This document shows positions 1 to 8,718 of a DNA stretch of 64,000 nt, piece by piece (position 1 is the first letter of the stretch; each line of letters opens with the position of its first letter). Source of the stretch: Mycolicibacterium malmesburyense. GTDB taxonomy: Bacteria > Actinomycetota > Actinomycetes > Mycobacteriales > Mycobacteriaceae. Made by a program: the position numbers and the translations under genes. Under the pieces are notes generated by a model. It saw only the letters and a program-made list of their open reading frames with translations. It made no database searches and was not told the DNA's origin. Where the stretch lies: NCBI RefSeq assembly GCF_001050015.1, contig NZ_CVTB01000269.1:62001-126000 (forward strand), read 5' to 3'.

Positions 1-942
1 GCCTCGATCACCTGGCTGATGACCGGCCTAGTCCGCGTCGCCGAGAGACGCATGATCGCCCGTTACGGCGGGGGCGGTGAGCAGATCTCCGATGCCGACC
101 GCCAGTGGCGTCGGGTGCGAACTCAGGTCACGGTGCTGCGCAGGCTGGCGATCGCGATCGTCGTCATCCTCGGCGGCGCCGCGATTTTGATGACGTTCCC
201 GTCGTTCTCCGACATCGGGACCACTGTCTTCGCGTCGGCCGGAGTGTTGTCCGTGGTCGCCGGTCTGGCAGCGCAGACGTCGCTCGGCGCCGTGTTCGCG
301 GGCATGCAGATCGCCTTCTCGGGTGCGATCCGCGTCGGCGACGTGGTCGAACTGGAGAAAGGCCGCTGGTGGGGCCGAATCGAGGAGATCACCCTCACCT
401 ACGTCGTCGTGCGCCTCTGGGACGAACGCGGGTTGGTTCTGCCCTGCACCTACTTCACCACCGAGCCGTTCGAGAACTGGACGCGCAACGCAACCGAGAT
501 CATGGGCGCCGTGGAACTCGACGTCGACTTCACCGTGCCGTTCCACGAGATGCGCGCCGAATTGGACCGGTTGCTGGCCGCGAGTGATCAGTGGGACGGC
601 CGGATGGGCGTTCTGCAGACGACCAATGCGGTCGGCGGCTTCGTCCGGGTGCTGATCACCGTGAGTGCGCCCAACTCGGGCGCATTGTGGGATCTGCGGT
701 GCACCGTGCGCGAGGGCATGGTCGATTGGTTGCAGCGCACGCAAAACGGTCTGCCGGTGCACCGCGTCGGAGCGGCGCCGACCCCGGCCAAACCGGCGCT
801 CCGGCCTAGCGGTTCCGGGGAGACCGATCGTGTCGCGTCCGGCATGTTCTCCGGCAGTCCCGAGGCCGACGAGCGCGCGCGGGCCTTCGACGAGACCTCC
901 GATTACGACGACCAGTTCGCCCGGTCGAACGGGAGGAACTAG
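1..942 (+). CDS. MscS-family mechanosensitive ion channel (5' end outside window)
   Basis: The reading frame is open from the first base, so the start lies upstream; an internal ATG at 19 is not needed. The visible part has two hydrophobic segments (about 135-300) and the conserved MscS pore/beta-domain region with AGLAAQTSLG and the RVGDVVEL stretch, followed by the C-terminal domain and a polar tail (DETSDYDDQFARSNGRN). MscS channels open under membrane tension and release solutes in hypo-osmotic shock. The stop shares two bases with the stop of a small opposing ORF. Family assignment is firm; the gated solute is not known. Confidence 0.85.
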   Translation, partial: ASITWLMTGLVRVAERRMIARYGGGGEQISDADRQWRRVRTQVTVLRRLAIAIVVILGGAAILMTFPSFSDIGTTVFASAGVLSVVAGLAAQTSLGAVFAGMQIAFSGAIRVGDVVELEKGRWWGRIEEITLTYVVVRLWDERGLVLPCTYFTTEPFENWTRNATEIMGAVELDVDFTVPFHEMRAELDRLLAASDQWDGRMGVLQTTNAVGGFVRVLITVSAPNSGALWDLRCTVREGMVDWLQRTQNGLPVHRVGAAPTPAKPALRPSGSGETDRVASGMFSGSPEADERARAFDETSDYDDQFARSNGRN

Positions 943-1031
943 CGGCCGGTGTGCCACGGCAGCGTGCGCCACCACCAGTGCCGCACCGGAATCGCCTCAC
1001 CGTCCGGATCGGTCACCGTCACCGTGGCCAT
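939..1031 (-). CDS. Candidate 30-residue small protein
   Basis: A 30-codon ORF (MATVTVTDPDGEAIPVRHWW, then WRTLPWHTGR) runs on the minus strand between mscS and the NTF2-like gene. A good Shine-Dalgarno sequence GGAGA stands 7 bases before the ATG. Its stop and the mscS stop overlap in the palindrome CTAG. The C-terminal half is rich in tryptophan and basic residues. The codons read well for a GC-rich actinobacterium. I do not recognise a family. It could be a chance ORF, so confidence is moderate. Confidence 0.4.
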   Translation of the reverse strand: MATVTVTDPDGEAIPVRHWWWRTLPWHTGR

Positions 1032-1074
1032 GCCGTGGTCTCCGATCTCGCCGCGGTCGTCCGATAATGAGCCA

Positions 1075-1476
1075 ATGACGTTCAGCGGGCCGGCCGAAGA
1101 CAGACAACTCATCCGTGAGCGCCTCGAAATCTACAGCGACGCCGTCACCCGCAAGGACCTCGACTCGTACCTGGCGTGCTGGACAGACGACGGCCGCAGG
1201 ACCGGGTCGGGCGGCGAGTGCCACGGCAAGGGCGAACTGCGCGACCACTGGCACGGCATCTTCACGACCATCGAACAGATGGCGTTCTTCACCCAGATGG
1301 CGTCGCTGGAGGTGCGCGGCGACCGGGCCGACGCGCGTTCGTACTGCCTGGAGTTCATGCGGCTGCGCGACCAACCGGTCCGGCAATTGGTCGGCGAGTA
1401 CGTCGACGAACTCGTGCGGATCGACGGGGACTGGCTGTTCGCCTCCCGCCACTACCGCGTGGCGATGACGATCTAA
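1075..1476 (+). CDS. NTF2/SnoaL-like small protein
   Basis: This 133-residue protein has the NTF2-like pattern: an N-terminal helix ([27 protein letters not shown]) leading into the conserved ACWTDDGR region, then a curved beta-sheet ending [20 protein letters not shown]. Such folds bind small ligands or act as isomerases or dehydratases; no substrate can be named. The longer reading frame from 949 overlaps the small minus-strand ORF and has an atypical N-terminus, so I chose the ATG at 1075. The 3' end overlaps yebC by 4 bp, converging. Confidence 0.75.
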   Translation: MTFSGPAEDRQLIRERLEIYSDAVTRKDLDSYLACWTDDGRRTGSGGECHGKGELRDHWHGIFTTIEQMAFFTQMASLEVRGDRADARSYCLEFMRLRDQPVRQLVGEYVDELVRIDGDWLFASRHYRVAMTI

Positions 1477-2231
1477 TCCTCGTCGTCGAGTTCGGCGGCG
1501 ACCTCGTCGGAGATGTCGATGTTGGTGTAGACGTTCTGCACGTCGTCGAGGTCTTCGAGCGCGTCGACCAGCTTCATGATCTTGCGCGCGCCGTCGGCGT
1601 CCAGCGGCACGGACACCGACGGCTCGAACCCGGCCTCCGCCGATTCGTAATCGATGCCGGCGTCCTGCAGCGCGGTGCGTACGGCGACGAGATCGCTTGG
1701 GTCACAGAGTATTTCGAAGGACTCGCCGAGATCGTTGACGTCCTCGGCCCCGGCCTCGAGCACCGCCATCAGCACGTCGTCCTCGGTGAGGCCGTTCTTG
1801 TCCAGCGTGATGACACCCTTGCGGGAGAAGAGATACGCCACCGAACCCGGGTCGGCCATGCTGCCGCCGTTGCGGGTCATCGCGACCCGGACCTCACCGG
1901 CCGCGCGATTGCGGTTGTCGGTCAGGCACTCGATCAGCACCGCGACACCGTTGGGTCCGTAGCCCTCGTAGGTGATGTTCTGGTACTCCGCGCCGCCGGC
2001 TTCCTCGCCGCTGCCGCGCTTGCGAGCCCGCTCGATGTTGTCGTTGGGCACCGACGACTTCTTGGCCTTCTGGATCGCGTCGTAGAGCGTGGGGTTGCCC
2101 GCCGGGTCGCCGCCGCCGACCCGCGCCGCGACCTCGACGTTCTTGATCAATTTGGCGAACATCTTGCCCCGGCGGGCGTCGATGACGGCTTTCTTGTGTT
2201 TGGTGGTGGCCCACTTGGAATGGCCGCTCAT
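1473..2231 (-). CDS. yebC: YebC/PmpR-family protein (TACO1-like)
   Basis: The 252-residue protein begins with the family hallmark [22 protein letters not shown] and keeps the three-domain YebC layout at full family length (Rv2603c homologue). YebC proteins were long annotated as DNA-binding regulators; some members are now known to help ribosomes through proline-rich stretches, as does mitochondrial TACO1. The acidic C-terminus ([11 protein letters not shown]) is typical of actinobacteria. In M. tuberculosis it lies near pdxT and ruvC; here an acyl-CoA dehydrogenase locus separates it from pdxT. Confidence 0.93.
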   Translation of the reverse strand: MSGHSKWATTKHKKAVIDARRGKMFAKLIKNVEVAARVGGGDPAGNPTLYDAIQKAKKSSVPNDNIERARKRGSGEEAGGAEYQNITYEGYGPNGVAVLIECLTDNRNRAAGEVRVAMTRNGGSMADPGSVAYLFSRKGVITLDKNGLTEDDVLMAVLEAGAEDVNDLGESFEILCDPSDLVAVRTALQDAGIDYESAEAGFEPSVSVPLDADGARKIMKLVDALEDLDDVQNVYTNIDISDEVAAELDDED

Positions 2232-2315
2232 GCAGGTAGTACCTCTCCGTGCGCTTCTCGTGCGCCAAGTTCGTGCGTTGAGTCCGCCCGACGAGTCTAC
2301 GTGGAGGTATGCGCC

Positions 2316-2750
2316 CTACCGAACCGCGTCGGGCGACGTCAGCGCGATGACGCGGTAGCCGACGGCCGCCGGCCACCCGATGTGGCCGTGCACGTGCAGC
2401 TGCAGCCACGTCGGTGCACCGGACGGGTCGTCGGTGAACGTCGCGGCGGCGTCGACGATCGCGCCCGTCTCCCCCGACGCCTGCAGAACGACCGAAACGG
2501 CCAGCGTGGGGTTGCCCAGCGAGTCCCGGTGGTACGGGAGGCTGTCGGGGATGAAGAACGACGCCGAGAAGTTCGGCGTCCGTATGCCTCTGGGCGCGTT
2601 CGGCGCTCGTCGCAGGGCGAGGCCGGAGGCGATGGGTTTGCCGTCGAACCAGGCCGTGCCCGTGTACTCGGTGCGGCGGGCCTCCCCGCCGCCCGGGAGC
2701 GTGACCAGGGTGTCGATGCGCGGTTGCGGTTCGACTTCGACCATCGTCAT
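2316..2750 (-). CDS. Conserved-looking protein of unknown function (144 aa)
   Basis: A 144-residue soluble protein with no signal peptide or membrane segment. The sequence suggests an all-beta fold: alternating hydrophobics around PRIDTLVTLPGG, FSASFFIPDSLPYHR and TWLQLHVHGHIGWP. I do not recognise a domain. I took the ATG at 2750 (MTMVEVEPQP); ATG 2744 is also possible. Much longer upstream extensions run into the acyl-CoA dehydrogenase on the other strand and are shadows. The gene is divergent from that dehydrogenase across the inverted repeat at 2798-2827, so the two are probably co-regulated. Confidence 0.6.
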   Translation of the reverse strand: MTMVEVEPQPRIDTLVTLPGGGEARRTEYTGTAWFDGKPIASGLALRRAPNAPRGIRTPNFSASFFIPDSLPYHRDSLGNPTLAVSVVLQASGETGAIVDAAATFTDDPSGAPTWLQLHVHGHIGWPAAVGYRVIALTSPDAVR

Positions 2751-2797
2751 CGCGGCATCCGTCCTGCCGGCACTGTTAGGTCTGCCACAATACTTCT

Positions 2798-2827
2798 CCG
2801 CTATCTTACTCCGCAGTAAGATAGCGG
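2798..2827. promoter_or_regulatory. Perfect 12-bp inverted repeat with mirrored -10 boxes
   Basis: The arms CCGCTATCTTAC and GTAAGATAGCGG are exact inverse complements separated by TCCGCA. Each arm contains TAAGAT, a good mycobacterial -10 box (TANNNT). On the plus strand it ends 6 bases before the dehydrogenase ATG, so the predicted transcript would start at or near that ATG (leaderless). On the minus strand it serves the 144-aa gene with a leader of about 45 bases. The size and symmetry suit a TetR-type repressor operator, but no regulator gene lies next to it. Confidence 0.65.
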
Positions 2828-2828
2828 A

Positions 2829-4040
2829 ATGTCCTTCTCGCTTGAACTCTCGCCCGACCTCGTCCACGTCCGGGACTGGGTGCACGAATTCGCAGCCGAC
2901 GTCGTTCGCCCTGCCGCTGCCGAGTGGGACGAACGGGAAGAGACGCCGTGGCCGATCATCCAGGAGGCGGCCAAGGTCGGCCTGTACTCGATGGAGTTCT
3001 TCGCCGAACAGGCCGCCGAACCGTCCGGACTGGGCATGATCGTCGCGTTCGAGGAGATGTTCTGGGGCGACGCGGGCATCGCGCTGTCGATCCTGGGCAC
3101 CGGCCTGGCCGCGGCGTCGCTGGCCGCCAACGGCACCCCGGAGCAGATCGCCGAATGGATACCTCAGATGTTCGGCAGCGTCAACGAACCGAAGGTCGCG
3201 TCGTTCTGTTCGTCGGAACCCGGGGCCGGTTCCGACGTCGGCGCCATCCTGACCCGCGCCCGCTACGACGAGGCCACCGACGAGTGGGTGCTCAACGGCG
3301 TCAAGACGTGGGCCACCAACGGCGGTATCGCCGAGGTGCACATCGTGGTCGCCTCGGTGTATCCCGAGCTCGGCACCCGCGGGCAGGCGACGTTCATCAT
3401 CCCGCCGAACACCCCCGGCTTCCGGCAAGGACAGAAGTTCCTCAAGCACGGCATCCGCGCCTCGCACACCGCCGAGGTGGTACTCGAGGACGTGCGCCTA
3501 CCCGGCAATCTGATCGTGGGCGGCAGGGAGAAGTTCGAGGAGCGCATCGCGCGGGTGCGCGAGGGCAAGAAGTCGAAGAGCCAGGCGGCGCTGGCGACGT
3601 TCGAGCGCACCCGACCCACCGTCGGCGCCATGGCGGTCGGCGTGGCCCGCGCGGCGTACGAGTACGCGCTCGACTACGCCCGCCAGCGCGAGCAGTTCGG
3701 TAAGAAGATCGGCGAATTCCAGGCCGTCGCATTCAAGTTGTCCGATATGAAGGCCCGCATCGACGCCGCCCGCATGCTGGTCTACCGGGCCGGTTGGATG
3801 GCCCGCAACGGCAAACCGTTCGACAACGCCGAGGGTTCGATGGCCAAGCTGGTCGCCAGCGAGACCGCGGTGTACGTCACCGACGAGGCGATCCAGATCC
3901 TCGGCGGCAACGGCTACACCCGCGACTATCCCGTCGAGCGGATGCACCGCGACGCCAAGATCTTCACGATCTTCGAGGGCACCAGCGAGATTCAGCGCCT
4001 GGTGATCGGCCGGGCGGTCACCGGCCTCGAAATCCGCTAG
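2829..4040 (+). CDS. Acyl-CoA dehydrogenase (FadE-type)
   Basis: The 403-residue flavoprotein has the standard ACAD layout: helical N-terminus, central beta domain with the FAD/substrate signature [13 protein letters not shown], and C-terminal helical domain with [21 protein letters not shown] and [16 protein letters not shown]. The catalytic base is the Glu in the [11 protein letters not shown] segment. It should catalyse FAD-dependent alpha,beta-desaturation of an acyl-CoA in beta-oxidation; chain specificity cannot be read. The ATG lies one base after the inverted repeat and has no Shine-Dalgarno sequence, which fits leaderless expression. It is absent between yebC and pdxT in M. tuberculosis, as I recall. 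Confidence 0.92.
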   Translation: MSFSLELSPDLVHVRDWVHEFAADVVRPAAAEWDEREETPWPIIQEAAKVGLYSMEFFAEQAAEPSGLGMIVAFEEMFWGDAGIALSILGTGLAAASLAANGTPEQIAEWIPQMFGSVNEPKVASFCSSEPGAGSDVGAILTRARYDEATDEWVLNGVKTWATNGGIAEVHIVVASVYPELGTRGQATFIIPPNTPGFRQGQKFLKHGIRASHTAEVVLEDVRLPGNLIVGGREKFEERIARVREGKKSKSQAALATFERTRPTVGAMAVGVARAAYEYALDYARQREQFGKKIGEFQAVAFKLSDMKARIDAARMLVYRAGWMARNGKPFDNAEGSMAKLVASETAVYVTDEAIQILGGNGYTRDYPVERMHRDAKIFTIFEGTSEIQRLVIGRAVTGLEIR

Positions 4041-4048
4041 CGCTCCTG

Positions 4049-4101
4049 GCGATTTGTGAGTGAAAACGTTCGGTCAGCGATCGAAATCACTCACAAATCG
4101 C
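4049..4101. terminator. Bidirectional hairpin between convergent genes
   Basis: Arms GCGATTTGTGAGTGA (4049-4063) and TCACTCACAAATCGC (4087-4101) are perfect 15-bp inverse complements around a 23-base loop. It lies between the stops of the acyl-CoA dehydrogenase and pdxT, which converge, so it can serve both. There is no T tract, as usual in mycobacteria. Confidence 0.65.
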
Positions 4102-4108
4102 GCAGTCA

Positions 4109-4693
4109 CTAGAGCATCGAGACGAACAGTTTGTGGATGCGACGGTCGCCGGTCATCTCCGGATGGAACGCCGTCGCGAGTCGCTTACCCTGGCGTACCG
4201 CGACGATGTGACCGGCGGCCTCGGCGAGCACCTCGACGTCCGGTCCGACGCGTTCGGCCCACGGCGCACGGATGAACACGGCGTGCACCGGTCCGTCGAC
4301 GCCATCGAAGGCCAGATCGTCTTCGAACGAGTTGACCTGACGGCCGAAGGCGTTGCGCCGCACCGTCATATCGATCGCCTTCAACGGCGTGGCCTCGCGG
4401 CCGGCCGCACCGGCGTCGAGGATTTCCGAGGCCAACAGGATCATGCCCGCGCACGAACCGTACGCCGGCATGCCGTCGGCCAGCCGCGACCGCAGCGGTT
4501 CGAGGAGATCGAGCTCGCGCAGCAGGTGGCTCATCGCCGTGGACTCCCCGCCGGGGATCACCAATGCGTCGACGGCCTCGAGCTCGCGGATCCGCCGCAC
4601 GGTCGACGCCTCCGCCCCGGCTTCGCGCAGCGCGGCCAGGTGTTCGCGGGTATCACCCTGCAGCGCAAGGACGCCGACGTGCGCGGTGCTCAT
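4109..4693 (-). CDS. pdxT: Pyridoxal 5'-phosphate synthase glutaminase subunit PdxT
   Basis: The 194-residue class I glutaminase supplies ammonia to PdxS in the DXP-independent pathway to vitamin B6. It shows [12 protein letters not shown] at the N-terminus, the PGGESTAMS segment, the nucleophile in GSCAGMI, and the His-Glu pair of the triad in [11 protein letters not shown]. The start overlaps the tesB stop by 4 bp (ATGA), so it is translationally coupled. The longer upstream reading frame is a tesB shadow. Synteny matches Rv2604c. Confidence 0.95.
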   Translation of the reverse strand: MSTAHVGVLALQGDTREHLAALREAGAEASTVRRIRELEAVDALVIPGGESTAMSHLLRELDLLEPLRSRLADGMPAYGSCAGMILLASEILDAGAAGREATPLKAIDMTVRRNAFGRQVNSFEDDLAFDGVDGPVHAVFIRAPWAERVGPDVEVLAEAAGHIVAVRQGKRLATAFHPEMTGDRRIHKLFVSML

Positions 4694-5526
4694 GGTTTGT
4701 AATCGCGCTTGAAGCGGGTCAGCCCCTCCTGCATGACCGCCGCCACCATCTCGCCGTACTGGTTGAAGATCTTGCCCTGGCACAGCGAACGCCCGCCCGA
4801 CGCCGACGGCGAGGACTGGTCGTAGAGCAGCCACTCGTCGGCGCGGAAGGACCGCATGAACCACATCGCGTGATCGAGCGAGGCCACCTGCAGATGCCTG
4901 CGCTCCTCGGAGTGGTGCACCTGCGCCGAACCCAACAGGGTCAGGTCGCTCATATAGGCCAGCGCACAGATGTGCAAGACATGGTCGTCGGGCAGCGGAT
5001 CGCGGTGACGGAACCACACCTGCTGCTGAGATGCCTTGCCGGGCAACCGGGTCAGTTTCTCCTGCGGCACGATGCGGACATCCCACTCGGCGAACTGATT
5101 GAAGCCCGCATCGTCGAACGCCTTGATCTCGGTCAGTCCCGGGCAGTCGTCGGGCGGCGGCGCCGCCGGCATCGCGTCCTGGTGCTCGATGCCGGTCTGG
5201 TCGGTCTGGAAGGACGCCGACATCGAGAAGATGTTCTCGCCGTGCTGAATTGCGTTGACGCGACGGGTGACGAACGAGCCGCCGTCGCGCAATCGCTCCA
5301 CGATGTACACCGTCGGCGCCTTGGCGTCGCCGGGGCGCAGGAAGTACCCGTGCAGCGAATGCACCTGGAACTCCGGGTCGACCGTGCGCACCGCTGAGAC
5401 CAGCGACTGACCCGCCACGTGTCCGCCGAAAGTGCGCTGCAGGAAACCGGATTCGGGGCTGAACACGCTACCCCGATAGATGTTGACCTCGAGCTGCTCG
5501 AGATCGAGGATCTGTTCGATCGCCAT
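4690..5526 (-). CDS. tesB: Acyl-CoA thioesterase II (TesB)
   Basis: The 278-residue protein has the TesB double hotdog: an N-terminal half with [31 protein letters not shown], and a C-terminal half with [10 protein letters not shown] and [17 protein letters not shown]. It hydrolyses medium- and long-chain acyl-CoA to free acid and CoA. It sits between pdxS (8-bp gap) and pdxT (4-bp overlap) as in M. tuberculosis (Rv2605c, tesB2). The reason for this conserved pairing with vitamin B6 synthesis is not known to me. Confidence 0.93.
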   Translation of the reverse strand: MAIEQILDLEQLEVNIYRGSVFSPESGFLQRTFGGHVAGQSLVSAVRTVDPEFQVHSLHGYFLRPGDAKAPTVYIVERLRDGGSFVTRRVNAIQHGENIFSMSASFQTDQTGIEHQDAMPAAPPPDDCPGLTEIKAFDDAGFNQFAEWDVRIVPQEKLTRLPGKASQQQVWFRHRDPLPDDHVLHICALAYMSDLTLLGSAQVHHSEERRHLQVASLDHAMWFMRSFRADEWLLYDQSSPSASGGRSLCQGKIFNQYGEMVAAVMQEGLTRFKRDYKP

Positions 5527-5534
5527 TCGGTCGG

Positions 5535-6440
5535 TTACCAGCCGCGTTCAGCGAGCCGGTGCGGGGCCGCGACGTCCTCGACGTTGATGCCGACCATCGG
5601 CTCACCCAGCCCGCGCGAGACCTTCGCGAGCACGTCGGGATCGTCGTAGAACGTGGTGGCCTTGACGATCGCCGCGGCGCGCGCCGCCGGATCGCCGGAC
5701 TTGAAGATGCCCGACCCGACGAACACGCCCTCGGCGCCGAGTTGCATCATCATCGCCGCGTCGGCCGGGGTCGCGATGCCGCCGGCGGTGAACAGCGTCA
5801 CCGGCAGCTTGCCGGCGCGGGCCACCTCGACCACCAGGTCGTAGGGCGCCTGCAGCTCCTTGGCCGCGACGTAAAGCTCGTCCTCCGACAGCGACGTGAG
5901 CCGACGGATCTCGCCGCCGATCTGGCGCATGTGGGTGGTCGCGTTGGACACGTCGCCGGTACCGGCTTCGCCCTTCGAGCGGATCATCGCCGCGCCCTCG
6001 GTGATGCGGCGCAGCGCCTCGCCCAGGTTGGTCGCACCGCACACGAACGGCACGGTGAACTTCCACTTGTCGATGTGGTGGGTGTAGTCGGCGGGGGTCA
6101 GCACCTCGGACTCGTCGATGTAGTCGACGCCGAGGCTCTGCAGGATCTGCGCCTCCACGAAATGGCCGATGCGGACCTTGGCCATCACCGGGATGGTGAC
6201 CGCCGAGATGATGCCCTCGATGAGATCGGGGTCGCTCATGCGGGCGACGCCACCCTGGGCGCGAATGTCGGCGGGCACCCGTTCGAGCGCCATGACCGCC
6301 ACCGCACCGGCGCCCTCGGCGATCCGGGCCTGCTCGGGCGTGACCACGTCCATGATCACGCCGCCCTTGAGCATCTCGGCCATGCCGCGCTTGACCCGGG
6401 CCGTTCCGGTCTGGGTCACCCCGTTCGGTGCGGTATCCAC
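5535..6440 (-). CDS. pdxS: Pyridoxal 5'-phosphate synthase lyase subunit PdxS
   Basis: The 301-residue (beta/alpha)8 enzyme joins ribose 5-phosphate, glyceraldehyde 3-phosphate and ammonia from PdxT to make PLP. It shows [20 protein letters not shown], the substrate-binding [14 protein letters not shown] lysine and the C-terminal phosphate-site [10 protein letters not shown] chose the GTG at 6440 because an ideal GGAGG lies 8 bases before it and the length then fits the family; a reading frame 16 codons longer has no such site. It is first of a pdxS-tesB-pdxT unit and lies 66 bp after the NUDIX gene on the same strand. Confidence 0.95.
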   Translation of the reverse strand: MDTAPNGVTQTGTARVKRGMAEMLKGGVIMDVVTPEQARIAEGAGAVAVMALERVPADIRAQGGVARMSDPDLIEGIISAVTIPVMAKVRIGHFVEAQILQSLGVDYIDESEVLTPADYTHHIDKWKFTVPFVCGATNLGEALRRITEGAAMIRSKGEAGTGDVSNATTHMRQIGGEIRRLTSLSEDELYVAAKELQAPYDLVVEVARAGKLPVTLFTAGGIATPADAAMMMQLGAEGVFVGSGIFKSGDPAARAAAIVKATTFYDDPDVLAKVSRGLGEPMVGINVEDVAAPHRLAERGW

Positions 6441-6506
6441 TGCTATCTCCTCCAAATTCCTACTGATCCAGTCTAAAGGCGGGCGCAAATGTGTTGATTC
6501 CGCACT

Positions 6507-7013
6507 TCAGCGGATCGATTGCAATTGCTGCCGCGCCCCGGCCCCGCGCGCGTCGGCAAGCACGTTCGCTTGTTCGAGCAACTCGCCGAGTTGCAGCGGG
6601 TAGACGGTTTCGCCGTTGGCGACCAGCTCTTGAATCATTGTCTCATCACACCAGCGGTAGCCGTGAATCGTGCGCCGTTCGAGCGCTGTGTGACCGCCCA
6701 TCGACGGCTCGAATCGTGTCGTGCGGTACACGAAGAACAGTTCTTGGCTGCGGATCACCGACCCGTCGAACTCGAAGACCGCCTGGCGCCGCCACAGCGG
6801 GCCGACGAGGTCCGCGGCGGCGACCCGCAGACCGGTCTCCTCGCCCACCTCCCGCGCGGCGGCGGACGCCAGCTCCTCCCCCGGCTCGACCGCGCCGCCG
6901 ACGGTGAACCACCACCGTGGCGCGTCGGCCAACCCCGGGTCCGAGCCGCGAAACAGCAGCACGGCGCCGGCCTCGTCAAGCAGAACCACCCGCGCCGACG
7001 TGCGCCAGCTCAC
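6507..7013 (-). CDS. NUDIX hydrolase
   Basis: The 168-residue protein carries a complete Nudix box: GGAVEPGEE followed by AREVGEETGL, matching GX5EX7REUXEEXGU. It should hydrolyse a nucleoside diphosphate linked to another group, with a divalent metal; the substrate is unknown. The GTG start overlaps the stop of the preceding membrane-protein gene (GTGA). In M. tuberculosis, Rv2609c is, as I recall, one protein with both a membrane part and a MutT signature; here the two parts are separate genes. It is the last gene of the thrS-to-NUDIX operon. Confidence 0.9.
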   Translation of the reverse strand: MSWRTSARVVLLDEAGAVLLFRGSDPGLADAPRWWFTVGGAVEPGEELASAAAREVGEETGLRVAAADLVGPLWRRQAVFEFDGSVIRSQELFFVYRTTRFEPSMGGHTALERRTIHGYRWCDETMIQELVANGETVYPLQLGELLEQANVLADARGAGARQQLQSIR

Positions 7014-7537
7014 CTGCGCCCGACCTCCGGTACCGTCTCGGGCCGCTCGACAATCTCGAAATACGTTGGCAGCGCGGCCGTTCCACCGAGCCGCAGCATG
7101 CGTACCACCGGCCGTTCACGCAGCGCGAGGGTGTCGCGCACCGCGTCATTGTGAAAACGCCGGGCCAGCACCACCCGCGCCTCGGCGTCGGCGAGTTCGG
7201 CGACCAGCACCTGCGGTAGTGCGGCCAGGTCCACCCGGGCCAGCGCAGCGGACAGATCGTTTTCCGCACCCTCGCGCGCCGAGCGCGGCGCGAGTTCGGC
7301 GGCGTCGGCCAGCGCCGCCAACCGGGCGGCCTCCGGACGGTCTCCGTAGGCGTCGAGGGCGGCCGCGCGGGCGACGACGGCTCGGCGGGCCAACGCGCCG
7401 TCGAGCGCCTGCCAGCTCAGGTCGTAGCGCACGTGGAGGCGGTCCAGTCGGTTGGCCGTCTGCAACGCCCACCCGCCGACGGCCAGGATGATCACCACCA
7501 GCACCGCCAGCGTGATCACGACCATCCAGGTGATCAC
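7010..7537 (-). CDS. Single-pass membrane protein, N-terminal part of Rv2609c-type
   Basis: The 175-residue protein has one strong N-terminal transmembrane segment (about residues 2-24, ITWMVVITLAVLVVIILAVG) followed by an alanine- and arginine-rich, mostly helical cytoplasmic domain. No enzyme motif is visible. It starts with GTG overlapping the pimA stop and ends with GTGA into the NUDIX gene, so the three are coupled. Its conserved place behind pimA suggests a role near phosphatidylinositol mannoside synthesis, but that is inference. Confidence 0.8.
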   Translation of the reverse strand: MITWMVVITLAVLVVIILAVGGWALQTANRLDRLHVRYDLSWQALDGALARRAVVARAAALDAYGDRPEAARLAALADAAELAPRSAREGAENDLSAALARVDLAALPQVLVAELADAEARVVLARRFHNDAVRDTLALRERPVVRMLRLGGTAALPTYFEIVERPETVPEVGRR

Positions 7538-8718
7538 CGGACGCCTCCGGTCGCCTTCCTGGTCCTCGTCGTCCTCGTCCTGCCACCGGCATCACCGCCG
7601 GAGACCGTCACCTTGGTTCCCGAGCCCGAGACGGTCTCGTACACCCGCATGATCTGCCGGGCCACCACCGACCAGTCGTATCGCCGCACCGCTTGGGTGG
7701 CGGTCGCGATGTAGCGCTCGCGCACCGCATCGTCCTCGAGCACCTCGATCAACCCGTCGGCCAGGGCCGCCGCATCGTCGACGGGCACCAGCCGGCCGGC
7801 CGCCCCGTCGTCGAGCACCTGACGGAACGCGTCGAGATCGCTGGCCACCACCGCGGTGCGGGCGGCCATCGCCTCGACGAGCACGATGCCGAAGCTCTCG
7901 CCGCCGGTGTGGGGTGCGCAGTACACGTCGGCGCTGCGCATCGCCGAGGCCTTGTCCGCATCGTCGACCTGACCGAGGAAGCGCAGGTGCCGCGCCAATT
8001 CACCGGCGTCGTCGCGCAATTCGTCTTCGTCGCCGCGTCCGACGACGAGGATCTCGATGTCGGGGAACCGCGCCACCAGCTTCGGCAGCGCACGCAGCAG
8101 CACGGCCATGCCCTTGCGGGGTTCGTCGAAGCGGCCCAGGAACAGCACCGATTTGCCCGGGCGCGGATAGCCGTGAAGCGGCGGCGCGGACGCGAACGCG
8201 GACACGTCGACGCCGTTCGGGATCACCACCGCGTCGCTGCCCAACGCCTCCATCTGCCAGCGCCGAGCCAGGTCGGACACCGCGATGCGACCGACGATCT
8301 TCTCGTGCATCGGGCGCAGGATCGGCTCGAACACGGTGAGCGTCAACGACTTCGTGGTCGAGGTGTGAAACGTCGCGACGATGGGGCCCTCGGCGATGTT
8401 GAGCGCCAGCATCGACAGGCTGGGCGCGTTGGGTTCGTGCAGGTGCAGGACATCGAAGTCGCCTTCGGCGAGCCAGCGTTTCACCAGCCGGTGCGTGGCG
8501 GGCCCGAACCGCAGGCGGGCGACGGATCCGTTGTAGGGAATCGGCACGGCCTTGCCGCCCGAGGCGACGTAGTCGGGCAGGTGCGCGCCCGGCGACGACG
8601 GTGCGAGCACGCTGACGTCGTGGCCGAGGCCGTCCATCACGTCGGCCAGCTGCAGTACGTGCGACTGCACCCCGCCGGGCACGTCGAACGAGTACGGGCA
8701 GACCATGCCGATCCTCAC
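7534..8718 (-). CDS. pimA: Phosphatidyl-myo-inositol mannosyltransferase PimA
   Basis: The 394-residue GT4 enzyme transfers mannose from GDP-mannose to position 2 of the inositol of phosphatidylinositol, the first step to PIMs, LM and LAM, at the inner face of the membrane. It begins RIGMVCPYSFDVPGGVQSHV, has the donor-site FLGRFDEPRKGM and the EX7E-type GGESFGIVLVEAMAA segment. The GTG at 8718 (4-bp overlap with patA) matches the known M. tuberculosis start; 61 upstream codons are a patA shadow. Confidence 0.96.
   Translation of the reverse strand: MRIGMVCPYSFDVPGGVQSHVLQLADVMDGLGHDVSVLAPSSPGAHLPDYVASGGKAVPIPYNGSVARLRFGPATHRLVKRWLAEGDFDVLHLHEPNAPSLSMLALNIAEGPIVATFHTSTTKSLTLTVFEPILRPMHEKIVGRIAVSDLARRWQMEALGSDAVVIPNGVDVSAFASAPPLHGYPRPGKSVLFLGRFDEPRKGMAVLLRALPKLVARFPDIEILVVGRGDEDELRDDAGELARHLRFLGQVDDADKASAMRSADVYCAPHTGGESFGIVLVEAMAARTAVVASDLDAFRQVLDDGAAGRLVPVDDAAALADGLIEVLEDDAVRERYIATATQAVRRYDWSVVARQIMRVYETVSGSGTKVTVSGGDAGGRTRTTRTRKATGGVR

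Noticed and set aside
1176..2819. 547-residue plus-strand frame across the NTF2-like gene and yebC
   Set aside because: It spans two real genes and an intergenic region in other frames and has no recognisable domain.
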